From: Streptococcus mitis
GTDB lineage: Bacteria > Bacillota > Bacilli > Lactobacillales > Streptococcaceae
DNA: 33,729 bases
Reading direction: 5' to 3'
Assembly (NCBI RefSeq): GCF_001579045.1
Contig: NZ_KQ970261.1
Location: forward strand, 109,280-143,008
Positions 1-8,640 of the stretch are shown in pieces. Made by a program: the position numbers and the translations under genes. Within the stretch, counting starts at the first letter, position 1. Each line of letters starts with the position of its first letter. The notes under the pieces were generated by a model. The model saw nothing but the letters and a program-made list of their open reading frames with translations, made no database searches and had not been told where the DNA came from.

Positions 1-75
1 TCTTTAACTTATTTTCTTTTAGTGAGCAGGATTAAAGGGAAAGCAACTAGAAATCTTTCATCTCCTGCTTGCTTA

Positions 76-1362
76 TTAAGCTCGAACTGTGACGCTGGTC
101 CCATCTTCCTTATAAAGATTGATAAGCCCCTCTTTCAGAGCGCGAACCATATCTCCTGCTTGAACAGGTTGTGGAACCTTAATAGTCAATAGTTCCATTG
201 GATTTGGAGCGCGGTCGATTTTATTGCCTTTGGCATCGTGAAGATCCTCAATATAGGTTTCAAAATGACGAAAACCTGGTCCGTAAAACTCAACTTGGTC
301 GCCTTCGTTAATAACGTTCCGTTGACGAATGGTTGCGGTTTGTGTCGCATCATCATAAGAAACCACTTCAGCGACAAATTTGTACTCAGGAATTTTACGA
401 CGAGCACCAAATAACTGCTCATTTTCAGATGGTGTACCGTAGTAGAAACCTGTTGCTAATTCACGTTGGGCAACCTTCCACATCTCATCCACCAAGTCTT
501 GTTTGATAGCTTCAAACTTTTCAGGACTTTCAAGATATGCATCCACAGCCGCCTTGTAGCAGTTGGTTACTGTTGATACGTAGTGAATAGACTTCATACG
601 TCCTTCAATCTTCAGACTGTCCACTCCATTTTCAATCATATCTGGGATATGGTCAATCATAGACATGTCAACGGCTGACATTGAAAATTCTTCTGGGATT
701 TCCCCTTTCAAGCTCTTACGTTCTTTCCCAAATGGCATATCGTAAAGATCGTACTTCCAACGACAAGACTGAGAACAACCACCACGGTTGGCATCACGCA
801 TACTCATGTGGTTTGAAAGAGTACAACGACCAGAGTAAGAAATACACATGGCTCCATGGACAAATGCTTCAATCTCAACATCTGTACGTTTGCGGATTTC
901 AGCTAATTCTTCCATTGAAACCTCACGCGCTAAAACGACACGAGTCAAGCCTAGCTCTTTCCAGAACTCAAGGGTTTCATAGTTAGTGGCACTTGCTTGG
1001 GTAGAGAGATGGATTTCAAGACCTGGTGCTTCTGTTGCTGCAATCATAATCAAGGCTGGGTCAGACACGATAACCGCCGCAATGCCGATATCACGTAGTT
1101 TACGGAACCACTCACCAGCCCCCGCTTCATTTCCTTCGTGCATAACCATGTTGGCAGCAACATAGACCTTGGCACCGTACTTAGCCGCAAACTGGACTCC
1201 TTCTTCCATCTGTTCAAAGGTAAAGTTACCTGCACGGCTACGAAGACCATAGGCCTGACCACCGATAAAGACAGCATCTGCTCCATACTGAACAGCTACT
1301 TTTAGCTTCTCTAAAGTCCCTGCAGGTGATAAAACCTCAGGACGTTTTAATGTTTTTGTCAT
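76..1362 (-). CDS. U32 family peptidase-like tRNA hydroxylation protein (TrhP-like)
   Basis: A 428-residue protein of the peptidase U32 family. It carries the family signature at about residues 165-182, including GAMC-ISYSGRC, and a following pair of cysteines in GCSQSC, about 196 and 200. Many members are annotated as collagenase-like proteases. Established work on the bacterial TrhP group places them in prephenate-dependent 5-hydroxyuridine formation at tRNA position 34, with the cysteines as likely Fe-S ligands. That role is inferred here from family membership. I start it at the ATG at 1362 because AGGAG lies 7 nt upstream; a TTG six codons earlier has no ribosome binding site. It is monocistronic within the window, with its own promoter at 1408-1436 and RUP repeats behind it. 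Family confidence is high, exact modification moderate. Confidence 0.9.
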   Translation of the reverse strand: MTKTLKRPEVLSPAGTLEKLKVAVQYGADAVFIGGQAYGLRSRAGNFTFEQMEEGVQFAAKYGAKVYVAANMVMHEGNEAGAGEWFRKLRDIGIAAVIVSDPALIMIAATEAPGLEIHLSTQASATNYETLEFWKELGLTRVVLAREVSMEELAEIRKRTDVEIEAFVHGAMCISYSGRCTLSNHMSMRDANRGGCSQSCRWKYDLYDMPFGKERKSLKGEIPEEFSMSAVDMSMIDHIPDMIENGVDSLKIEGRMKSIHYVSTVTNCYKAAVDAYLESPEKFEAIKQDLVDEMWKVAQRELATGFYYGTPSENEQLFGARRKIPEYKFVAEVVSYDDATQTATIRQRNVINEGDQVEFYGPGFRHFETYIEDLHDAKGNKIDRAPNPMELLTIKVPQPVQAGDMVRALKEGLINLYKEDGTSVTVRA

Positions 1363-1407
1363 GTTTTCTCCTATTTGCAATATAAAAGTTTGACGTTTTT
1401 CCTTCTC

Positions 1408-1436
1408 ATTTTATAGTAAATAAGCCATAAAATCAA
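1408..1436 (-). promoter_or_regulatory. Promoter of the U32 gene
   Basis: On the minus strand TTGATT (1436-1431) is followed after 17 nt by TAAAAT (1413-1408), about 45 nt upstream of the ATG. Assigned by eye from sigma-A consensus and spacing. Confidence 0.5.
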
Positions 1437-1551
1437 GTCTAGACAGATTGTTTTGACAATTCTAATCTTTTAGACTTTAGATAACAGAGTTCTAAAAGCT
1501 TTGACTTATAACAAACTTCTCACACCATCATCTCGTGAAAAATTTATACTC

Positions 1552-1664
1552 ATACTCAATGAAAATCAAAGAGCAAACTAGGAAGCTAGCCGCAGGCTGC
1601 TCAAAACACTGTTTTGAGGTTGTAGATAGAGCTGACGTGGTTTGAAGAGATTTTCGAAGAGTAT
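1552..1664 (+). repeat. RUP-type intergenic repeat, complete copy 1
   Basis: A 113-bp element beginning ATACTCAATGAAAATC and ending TTTTCGAAGAGTAT, so the ends are imperfect inverted repeats bounded by TA. It contains an internal hairpin TCAAAAC-act-GTTTTGA. Nearly the same sequence recurs at 8472, 11820 and 32118, and a shorter version at 1826. It matches what I recall of the pneumococcal RUP element, which is thought to be mobilised in trans by IS630-Spn1. It is followed directly by a partial second copy. Confidence 0.8.
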
Positions 1665-1720
1665 CAATGAAAATCAAAGAACAAACAAGGTAGCTAGGCG
1701 TACAGCAAGGTGAAGCTAAA
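1664..1720 (+). repeat. Truncated RUP copy abutting copy 1
   Basis: Starting in the last base of the complete element, TCAATGAAAATCAAAGAACA restarts the left part of the repeat. It then diverges and jumps to a GCAAGGTGAAGCTA segment resembling the interior of longer RUP variants. It has no right end. It looks like a second insertion into the terminal TA of the first element that later decayed, or the remains of a tandem duplication. Confidence 0.6.
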
Positions 1721-1767
1721 AATATCCTCCGATACACCACTTTCATCTAGCATATCGGAGGATTAGC
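1715..1767. repeat. Inverted repeat with 10-bp perfect core
   Basis: TCCTCCGATA (1725-1734) pairs with TATCGGAGGA (1753-1762) around an 18-nt loop. GCTAA (1715-1719) and TTAGC (1763-1767) extend the stem across a bulge. No T-run follows on either strand, so it is probably not an intrinsic terminator. It could be the remnant of another small repeat. It lies downstream of the surface protein gene. Confidence 0.6.
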
Positions 1768-1825
1768 TCTCATAGCAATATTCTTATGGAACACCTACAA
1801 TCTGGCAACCATAATTAACTATCTT

Positions 1826-1930
1826 ATACTCAATGAAAATCAAAGAGCAAACTAGGAAACTAGCCGCAGGCTGTACTTGAGTACGGCAAGGCGACGTTGA
1901 CGCGGTTTGAATTTGATTTTTGAAGAGTAT
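1826..1930 (+). repeat. RUP-type intergenic repeat, complete copy 2 (105 bp variant)
   Basis: Begins ATACTCAATGAAAATC and ends TTTTTGAAGAGTAT. The centre differs from copy 1: it has GTACTTGAGTAC in place of the TCAAAACACTGTTTTGA hairpin, so it belongs to a different RUP subtype. It lies 91 bp beyond the stop of the surface protein gene. Confidence 0.8.
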
Positions 1931-2021
1931 TAAACCATTAAAAGCAAGTAAGCATCTGAAGGATTTGCACCTTCTATACTCTATTCTCGCTTTTGATAAA
2001 CTAAGAGCGAAAATTTAGCTT

Positions 2022-5000
2022 CTAGTCTTCTTTTCTTTTGGCTACATAAAGAGTAAGCAAGATTCCACTTCCTAAAAGAATTGAAATGACATCTGTTTGG
2101 CTTCCCGTATTCGGTAAGGCTACTCTTGTATGATTCGTCATTCCAGAAGTTCCATTATCTGGGATTTGAGTATTTGGTTCAGATGTTACTGGAACTGCGT
2201 TTGGAATCTCTACAGTGTCAGAGGTATGTGAATCAAGTACAGTTTGATTATTTGTACTTGGGATGCCTGTTTCTGGTGCACCTGTTCCTGGTTTGTCCGT
2301 TCCTGGCTTCTCTGTATTTGGAGTACCTGCTCCTGGAGTGTCTGGTGTTCCGGTTTCTGGCGTTCCCGTATTTGGAGTACCTGAACCCGGAGTGTTTGGT
2401 TTATTTGTTTCTGGTTTCGGATCCGGTTTTGATTCCGGCTTAACCGGTTTATCTGATGGTGGTGTAATTCTTCCTGATTCTGGTTTCGGTTGTTCTGGTG
2501 GTGTTGTTCCAGTATTCCCTGGTTGTACAGGGTTTGGATTCACAGTACAATTACATGTTCCATCCTTACCATCACGTCCATCTTTACCATCTTTGCCGTC
2601 CTTACCATTCTTCACAACAATCTCTTGTTTTGTTCCATCTGGATTTGTGATGACAATTGTATGACTTCCATCTGTATTCTCTTTCGTTTCAATTGTAGGA
2701 GATTTACCGTCTTGGCCATTTTTCACTACAATTTCACGTTTTGATCCATCTGGGTTGGTAATAATAATTGTATGGCTTCCATCAGAGTTTTCTCTGGTTT
2801 CAATTATCGCTGATTTACCATCAATACCATCACGACCGTCACGGCCATCTACTCCGTTATAGATATCTTCCTCACTAATCAAAGTATCTCCAGCAGTATA
2901 GGTCAAAGTATTATCATTATCGTAATAAACTGTAATATGAACGCCAATTGGCTCCGTTGCTGGTTGAGTAGTTGCACGATCTTCATCCACACTTCTTGCT
3001 CTTCTAGCGCTTCGAGGTTGTGCAGGATAAATTGGTTTTAGCTCAATTCTTGGAGAACGTCCATCTTTTCCGTTTTCTCCATTTTTAACCGTTGTTGCAA
3101 TTGGTTCTTTACCATCTGGTTGAGTAATTGAAATTGTATGACTGCCATCTGGATTTGTCACTACACTTACTTCTGGTGTAAAGCCGTCTTTTCCGTCACG
3201 GCCAGCTACTCCAGCTTCACCTTTATCACCTTTTGCTCCCTTGATATTTCCTGCTGGTTTCCACTCTCCATTTTTCTTAACAAGGACATCTCCTGTTGTT
3301 GTATTGATGAATGTATCGCCATCTTTTCCATCTTGAGCTGTTGGTGTACTTGTGCCATTTAGGATATCTTTTCCATCACGTCCGTTTTGGCCATCACGAC
3401 CTTGAAGACCTTGGTCACCTTTGTCACCTTTTGGTCCAGCTGCTCCGTCTTGTCCATCTTTAATCACGGATGTGCCTAGAACTGTATCTGTTCCTTCGTC
3501 AAACTGATTATTGGCATTCTTGTCACTATAGAAGGTTAATGTCGTTTCTTTCTTAGTTTCATCACGGTCTACTTTGACTTTTGGAGTCTCACCATCTTTA
3601 CCATTCTTAATAACGGTTGATACTGGTTGTCCACCTGGTTGTGAAATCGTAATTGTATGCGTTCCATCACTGTTTTCTGCCACAGTTACAGTTGGTGTAG
3701 CTGGTGTTAAGTCTACAACATCTATCGTAATGTCTTTTGTTAGAGACTTGCCTCCTGCACTTGTTACTGTTACTGGTATATCAAATGCTCCAGCTACTGT
3801 TGGGGTTCCAGAGATGGTTTTAGCAGATTCATCATATGTTACACCATTTGGAAGTTTTGTTGTATCAACAGTAAGTGTAACTCCATCTGGAACTGTGAAC
3901 GTAATTGGACGAAGGCTTGTTTTTCCTAAGGCAATCATTTGACGATCATTTTTAATGTCTAATGATATTGGATCATCTACTACCGTTACAGTGATAATCT
4001 CTTCCGCACTACCTCTACCTAATGTTTCAGAATCTAATGTTGCTTTTAAACGAACTTTATAGACACCAGGCTTGGTTGGAGTTCCGCTAATTGTACGATT
4101 TGCACTGTCATAATGCAGACCAGCAGTTGATTCAAGATAAGAATCTAAGTCTGTTTCTGGTAAATCCACACTTAAATAACGAGCACCTAAATCTGAATGT
4201 TCACTGTGAGAAACCACCATATTTTTAATCGTTTCACCCAGACGAATCGTTTGATTTTTTTCTGTAACATTGATACTTACTGGAAGTGGGCGAACATTAA
4301 TTTTAATATGCCCCCCATCAACTGGAGATTCTGCCATTTCTGGGAAAGTCGCTTTATATGGAATTAAATATTCTCCCACTTTAGATGGTGTGCCAGAAAT
4401 GGTCCTTGTAGCTGAATCATAAGTAACTCCTGGTGGAAGTTGACTTGTATCAACCTCTAATCTAGCTTTAGCATCTGAAGGAGTTAAAACTACATTGTCT
4501 ATAGCAGTTAGAACTGTCTTCTCTTGTTCCTTATTATCAACCGCTACAGTTAAATCTCGTGATGTTACATTAATCGTTAAGGTTGCACTTGCGGTTGAAT
4601 TCCCACTAATTGTTGGACTTGTTGCTGTAAATGTCGCTGTATAGGTTCCGACTTTTGTAGGCGTTCCTGAAACAGTTTTCGTCGCAGCATCATAGTTTAC
4701 ACCTGGAGGAAGTTCTCCAGAAGTGATTGTTAACAAGGCCCCATCAGCTTGTAACTGAATAGGAGAAAGTTCATCTAAAGCTTTTACTGTTTTTGTATTA
4801 TCAGGAATAGAAAAGTTTAGAGGAACACTGTTTACTGTAATATTGACATACGCATAGGCATACTGGTTATACCCCGATTTGTCAGTTCTGTATACATAAG
4901 CATATGTTTGGAAGGTCCCTACTTGAGTCGGTGTTCCTGTTATAGTTTTATTATCTGAAGACCAATTTAAACCATTTGGTAAACTGCCCCCTGTGTAACT

Positions 5001-7988
5001 TACTGTCACATTTTTAGGAATTTTAAGAGTAATCGGCGGTATTGCTTCACCTGCTGTAAATGTGTAACTAGCTTCTGGGACACTGAAGTTTCCTGGCGTT
5101 ACTGTCAAATCAACTACTTTAGTAATGGAAGCCCCATCTTTTGTAGCAGTAACTGGAATCACATAATGTCCTTCATATAATCCAGTGCCTGATAATGTTT
5201 TGCTATTGCTATCATACAGAACACCATCTGGCAGTGTTCCTACTGTGACCGTTGCACCATCAGTAGCTGTTACAACCATATCTGCAAATTTAGTTCCTTC
5301 TGAAACTGTTTGCTTATCATTCGTTACAGATAAAGTTAAATCAGAAACTGGTGGAGGTGTAACTGTATAAGTAAAGCTGGTCTTAATCTGACGACTTTGA
5401 CCTTCATTATTGGTATAAGTAGCTGTTACAATCGCTGTTTGTGGTGCATCTGTATGTTTTAAAGCATAACCTGTTAGACCTGTATTGTCAGCATTAGGAC
5501 TTAGGTAGAGATGTTCTCCATCAGACTCAACTGATAGACTCGTAATCTTACTACCATTTGTCATCGAAACAGGAATAGTAGGGATAGCTTGTCCTTCTTG
5601 CCAGCTTTGATTGGAAATAGGATTTAACCCATCCATCACTTCAAACTTATAGGTACGAGCTGGGACATTGGCTCCAAAGTGTCCATCCTTTGCTGTAGCC
5701 GTGATAGTATGGATACCCGCAGGCAAGGTATGCCCATTTTGCTTGATAATCTTAAACTTGGTCGGATCCTCAGTATCTGGAACAATATCGACTCCATCAG
5801 GTTTACTATCAACCGTTAAAGTCGCATTTGCTTTATTCAATACCAAGCTTCCTAGATTCTGTTCCTTATCCGAGATAGGAACAGCTACTGGAATTGGATT
5901 CGTTACGCGATAAAGCTTGTCCGCATCAAACATAACATCAGCATTGGTTAAAGTATGGTTACCAGCAGAAGAAGAATCAGATGGAGTGTCTCCATTTGGT
6001 GTTGTTTGTGATACTTCCCTAGTAACAATATTTAAGTGATGATTGGTTACTCGACCAAGATTATCCGTCACTTGAAAATCAAGAAAATAGGTTCCAGCTT
6101 TGGCTGGAAGATTTTTGAAGTTTAAACGATAGGGTGATTTATATGTATTATAGTATGAAGTTTTATCGTAGTGGACAGAAGTATTATTTGTCAACACATC
6201 ACTTCTGTAGTAACCAGTAGAGTTGACAAAGACATTATCTGCTGTTGCGGGGCCATCTTTTACAAATTCAACCTTAACACCTGGACTAGCTCCGGTCTGC
6301 TCTAGTTTAGTAATGGTTACAGGTGCAGTATTACCAACAATATTATATTCAGTTCTACTACCTGGTAAAGACAACCAAAGGTTAGACGTATACTGAGGAC
6401 TATCTGGAGTCGCATCCGCTATCGTTTGTGCTTTGTTAGGAGAATCTAAAAAATAACCAAATGGAGTTACTGTCATATAGGCTGTATGGCTATCTTGGTC
6501 GTAGTCAACAGAATTTGTTTCTTTACCCTGGCTAGAACCATCAACCAACTTATAAGTAGGTGGCTCTTCTATCGTTAGATTAGCTGTGATCCTAGTATAG
6601 GGATCTGCTTTTGACTGAACTCCGATTGTATAGGTTCCACTTTGAAGCGTGTTATCCAAGGTGACAGTCTTGGTCAGATACCGTTCATCTTTACCACCGT
6701 CATTAAATACAAATCCTAACCGTTTCGCATCGGGGGTTAGTTCCACTTCATTGGGCTCGATATTTGTCAAGCCCACCTTATACTTTAATTCTACTGTAGA
6801 GCCATCTTTTTTAAATTTGTAATTGCGGTCAGCACGAGTCCTTTCGTCCCCGAAATACCGCTCCAGGGTCATATACGGAGCTTCATTAACAGGCTTGACT
6901 GTAACTGTTGTCGTATAGATTTGATTGTTATAAGTGAAGCCGACATTGTAAGTCCCAGGCTCTACCGTAGTTGGGACATCGCCAGATAAAGCAAGACTGC
7001 TGTCCCAAGATCCTGATGCATTAGTAAAATCTTTTCCTACAATCCTTAACCCCAATTTTTGAGCATCTTCATTTAAGGTTGAGCCATATTTTACTGCTGA
7101 AAATCGAGAATAATCGGTATTATTTGACGGCGCAAGATCGGTAGAAATATCAAATTCGACTTTAGGTGCAGTTGCTGCTCCGTAGGAGTAAACCGTTTTT
7201 GACCCTGTTGTCGGGATTAGCACAGCTGGTTGACTCGTCGTATCTGCATCCAACATATAACTAAGATTGCCTGAATGCCCCATTTTCTTGAGTTGGTTCC
7301 AGACTGCCTCGATGGCTTCTGCTAGATTGGTACGAGCTGTTTCAAAGGCTGCATTTGAAGCATCTATTGATTTGAGAGAAGTTCTGGCCTCTGTTAGAAG
7401 TTGATTGGAGCGACTCAAGGCTTCTTCGATGGCAGCTTTTTGATTGGAGTCTGTTAGACTGCTCAAGTATTTTTCGGCTTCCTTCGTTACTACTTCTGCT
7501 TCAGTGATTGTTGTTCCCAACTGGTCCTTGTCAGGATTTGTAACCTCTTCCTTTTCCTCCAGTTTCGTCAGAGGAGCTTCTACTAGTGGTTTTCTGTCAG
7601 CTTCTTTATGAACAGTCTCTGCCACTTCTTTTGCCAGCATTTCTGGCTGAGCTTTTGGATCCTTTTCTGTAGAAACTGCTTTTTCTGAATTTGAAATGCT
7701 TGCTTCAACTGACGGTTGAGTTACAACTGGTTTTTCTGCCAATGGATCCGACTCAGGCCTAGGAACAACTTGATTTTTATCAGTGTCTACAGTAGTTGCT
7801 TCTACCTTGGGTTGAGCTACTTCAGCATCTGGGTCCTTTTGCTTTTCCGCATGGACACCAATCACTTCACTGGCGCGTACGACTGGCGCATTGGCTACAG
7901 CACCAATAAAAAATTGCCCAATCAAAACAGATGCCACACCGACACTGAATTTTCTAATGGCAAACTTTTGACGTTTTTCGAATTTCAC
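2022..7988 (-). CDS. Large LPxTG cell-wall-anchored adhesin-like protein with He_PIG Ig-like and collagen-like repeats
   Basis: A 1988-residue sortase substrate. Residues 8-30 form a YSIRK-type signal (AIRKFSVGVASVLIG). About 45-160 is an acidic spacer and 160-235 a helical segment. About 250-880 holds beta-rich segments I cannot name. Six He_PIG-type Ig-like modules follow (SGTP or equivalent near 933, 1017, 1107, 1198, 1301 and 1393). About 1430-1815 alternates 'DGSHTI...NG-DG' modules with short collagen-like Gly-X-Y runs. A Pro/Gly/Thr wall-spanning region (1815-1950) leads to LPNTG at 1958-1962, a hydrophobic stretch and the tail KRKED. The only cysteines I see are C1812 and C1814. The start is GTG at 7988 with AAGGGAG upstream; the next in-frame residues are the signal itself, so the start is secure. 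The expected role is host or interbacterial adhesion at the cell surface; the ligand is unknown. It resembles collagen-like streptococcal proteins such as PclA in part, but I cannot assign it to a named protein. Confidence 0.93.
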   Translation of the reverse strand: MKFEKRQKFAIRKFSVGVASVLIGQFFIGAVANAPVVRASEVIGVHAEKQKDPDAEVAQPKVEATTVDTDKNQVVPRPESDPLAEKPVVTQPSVEASISNSEKAVSTEKDPKAQPEMLAKEVAETVHKEADRKPLVEAPLTKLEEKEEVTNPDKDQLGTTITEAEVVTKEAEKYLSSLTDSNQKAAIEEALSRSNQLLTEARTSLKSIDASNAAFETARTNLAEAIEAVWNQLKKMGHSGNLSYMLDADTTSQPAVLIPTTGSKTVYSYGAATAPKVEFDISTDLAPSNNTDYSRFSAVKYGSTLNEDAQKLGLRIVGKDFTNASGSWDSSLALSGDVPTTVEPGTYNVGFTYNNQIYTTTVTVKPVNEAPYMTLERYFGDERTRADRNYKFKKDGSTVELKYKVGLTNIEPNEVELTPDAKRLGFVFNDGGKDERYLTKTVTLDNTLQSGTYTIGVQSKADPYTRITANLTIEEPPTYKLVDGSSQGKETNSVDYDQDSHTAYMTVTPFGYFLDSPNKAQTIADATPDSPQYTSNLWLSLPGSRTEYNIVGNTAPVTITKLEQTGASPGVKVEFVKDGPATADNVFVNSTGYYRSDVLTNNTSVHYDKTSYYNTYKSPYRLNFKNLPAKAGTYFLDFQVTDNLGRVTNHHLNIVTREVSQTTPNGDTPSDSSSAGNHTLTNADVMFDADKLYRVTNPIPVAVPISDKEQNLGSLVLNKANATLTVDSKPDGVDIVPDTEDPTKFKIIKQNGHTLPAGIHTITATAKDGHFGANVPARTYKFEVMDGLNPISNQSWQEGQAIPTIPVSMTNGSKITSLSVESDGEHLYLSPNADNTGLTGYALKHTDAPQTAIVTATYTNNEGQSRQIKTSFTYTVTPPPVSDLTLSVTNDKQTVSEGTKFADMVVTATDGATVTVGTLPDGVLYDSNSKTLSGTGLYEGHYVIPVTATKDGASITKVVDLTVTPGNFSVPEASYTFTAGEAIPPITLKIPKNVTVSYTGGSLPNGLNWSSDNKTITGTPTQVGTFQTYAYVYRTDKSGYNQYAYAYVNITVNSVPLNFSIPDNTKTVKALDELSPIQLQADGALLTITSGELPPGVNYDAATKTVSGTPTKVGTYTATFTATSPTISGNSTASATLTINVTSRDLTVAVDNKEQEKTVLTAIDNVVLTPSDAKARLEVDTSQLPPGVTYDSATRTISGTPSKVGEYLIPYKATFPEMAESPVDGGHIKINVRPLPVSINVTEKNQTIRLGETIKNMVVSHSEHSDLGARYLSVDLPETDLDSYLESTAGLHYDSANRTISGTPTKPGVYKVRLKATLDSETLGRGSAEEIITVTVVDDPISLDIKNDRQMIALGKTSLRPITFTVPDGVTLTVDTTKLPNGVTYDESAKTISGTPTVAGAFDIPVTVTSAGGKSLTKDITIDVVDLTPATPTVTVAENSDGTHTITISQPGGQPVSTVIKNGKDGETPKVKVDRDETKKETTLTFYSDKNANNQFDEGTDTVLGTSVIKDGQDGAAGPKGDKGDQGLQGRDGQNGRDGKDILNGTSTPTAQDGKDGDTFINTTTGDVLVKKNGEWKPAGNIKGAKGDKGEAGVAGRDGKDGFTPEVSVVTNPDGSHTISITQPDGKEPIATTVKNGENGKDGRSPRIELKPIYPAQPRSARRARSVDEDRATTQPATEPIGVHITVYYDNDNTLTYTAGDTLISEEDIYNGVDGRDGRDGIDGKSAIIETRENSDGSHTIIITNPDGSKREIVVKNGQDGKSPTIETKENTDGSHTIVITNPDGTKQEIVVKNGKDGKDGKDGRDGKDGTCNCTVNPNPVQPGNTGTTPPEQPKPESGRITPPSDKPVKPESKPDPKPETNKPNTPGSGTPNTGTPETGTPDTPGAGTPNTEKPGTDKPGTGAPETGIPSTNNQTVLDSHTSDTVEIPNAVPVTSEPNTQIPDNGTSGMTNHTRVALPNTGSQTDVISILLGSGILLTLYVAKRKED
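2580..2801 (-). repeat. Two tandem 111-bp repeats inside the surface protein gene
   Basis: Residues 1730-1766 and 1767-1803 are two copies of a 37-residue module with DGSHTI-ITNPDG-IVVKNG-DGK at corresponding positions. The DNA is also similar, so the copies are probably recent. Two more divergent copies occur near residues 1437 and 1607. Such repeats can expand or contract by slippage or recombination. Confidence 0.75.
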
Positions 7989-8031
7989 TTCTATTCTCCC
8001 TTATTATTTTTTCAGGTTCTTTTATCAAACA

Positions 8032-8060
8032 ATAATAAACATATACTAAACATTAAGCAA
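8032..8060 (-). promoter_or_regulatory. Probable promoter of the surface protein gene
   Basis: Minus-strand TTGCTT (8060-8055) and TATTAT (8037-8032) are separated by 17 nt, about 44 nt upstream of the GTG. The surrounding AT richness makes chance matches easy, so this is tentative. Confidence 0.35.
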
Positions 8061-8471
8061 ATGTGTATATTATCACCTATCTTACTATTTTAATACTTTC
8101 TAAATAAAAATCAATAGATATCCACGGTTTCCTTTCACAGCAAAAGTGAGAATAACCACTAATAATAAATTCATCACAAAATTAAATACACAAAAATAAT
8201 AACTATTTATTTTATTGAGTATTTTTTCTGTTTATACGCATATTTACCCCCCCCATGAAATATTGGGAGTACTTTGTGAAATATAACATTTTTATTACAA
8301 ATTTCAATTTCTAGACTCAGAGATAGACAAAGTCCACTTCACAATTATTGTAGGGTGAAAATTATTGCTATTTTCTATTTACTGAGTAGCAACTTCATTT
8401 TACTTTTGATATCAAATCTTAAACACTCGTCTAACGGGTGGTTTATGTGGAGGTTGGGCAAAAAGTCTTTA
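8061..8471. other. Gene-poor AT-rich region upstream of the surface protein gene
   Basis: No reading frame here has a ribosome binding site or recognisable protein. The stretch is very AT-rich and holds a run of eight C at 8247-8254. It separates the surface protein promoter from a RUP element. Confidence 0.6.
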
Positions 8472-8584
8472 ATACTCTTCGAAAATCTCTTCAAACCACG
8501 TCAGCTCTATCTGCAACCTCAAAACAGTGTTTTGAGCAACCTACGGCTAGCTTCCTAGTTTGCTCTTTAATTTTCATTGAGTAT
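8472..8584 (-). repeat. RUP-type intergenic repeat, complete copy 3
   Basis: Inverted relative to copy 1: it begins ATACTCTTCGAAAATC and ends TTTTCATTGAGTAT, 113 bp, with the same CAAAACAGTGTTTTG hairpin. Short open frames across it are artefacts of the repeat. Confidence 0.8.
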
Positions 8585-8594
8585 AAAATCAGAA

Positions 8595-8640
8595 AAGAGC
8601 ATAGTATCAAGCCTTGAAAAAACTTGATACTATGCGTCTT
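8595..8640. terminator. Long hairpin, 13-bp perfect stem
   Basis: GCATAGTATCAAG (8599-8611) pairs exactly with CTTGATACTATGC (8623-8635) around an 11-nt loop. Four further outer pairs follow after a one-base bulge. It could end transcription from either side, but the downstream T-tracts are poor (GTCTTATTG on plus, CTCTTTTCTG on minus). It may instead be the end of a lost mobile element. Confidence 0.45.

Noticed and set aside
1528-1746. 72-codon minus-strand frame over the tandem RUP
   Set aside because: It is made of repeat DNA; similar frames appear wherever RUP occurs.
1552-1930. CRISPR-like array from the repeated elements
   Set aside because: Repeats are about 105-113 bp with TA ends and few copies, matching a MITE-type element rather than short repeats with unique spacers.
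1958-1974. GAAGG-ATTTGCA-CCTTC, which on the minus strand resembles a tRNA T-arm (5-bp stem, 7-nt loop)
   Set aside because: The loop lacks the TTC start (it reads TGC), and no matching acceptor 5' half, D-arm or anticodon arm lies upstream. Probably chance.
2126-2744. Plus-strand frames opposite the repeats of the surface protein
   Set aside because: They mirror the Gly/Pro/Thr-rich repeats, lack ribosome binding sites, and are explained by codon bias of the real gene.
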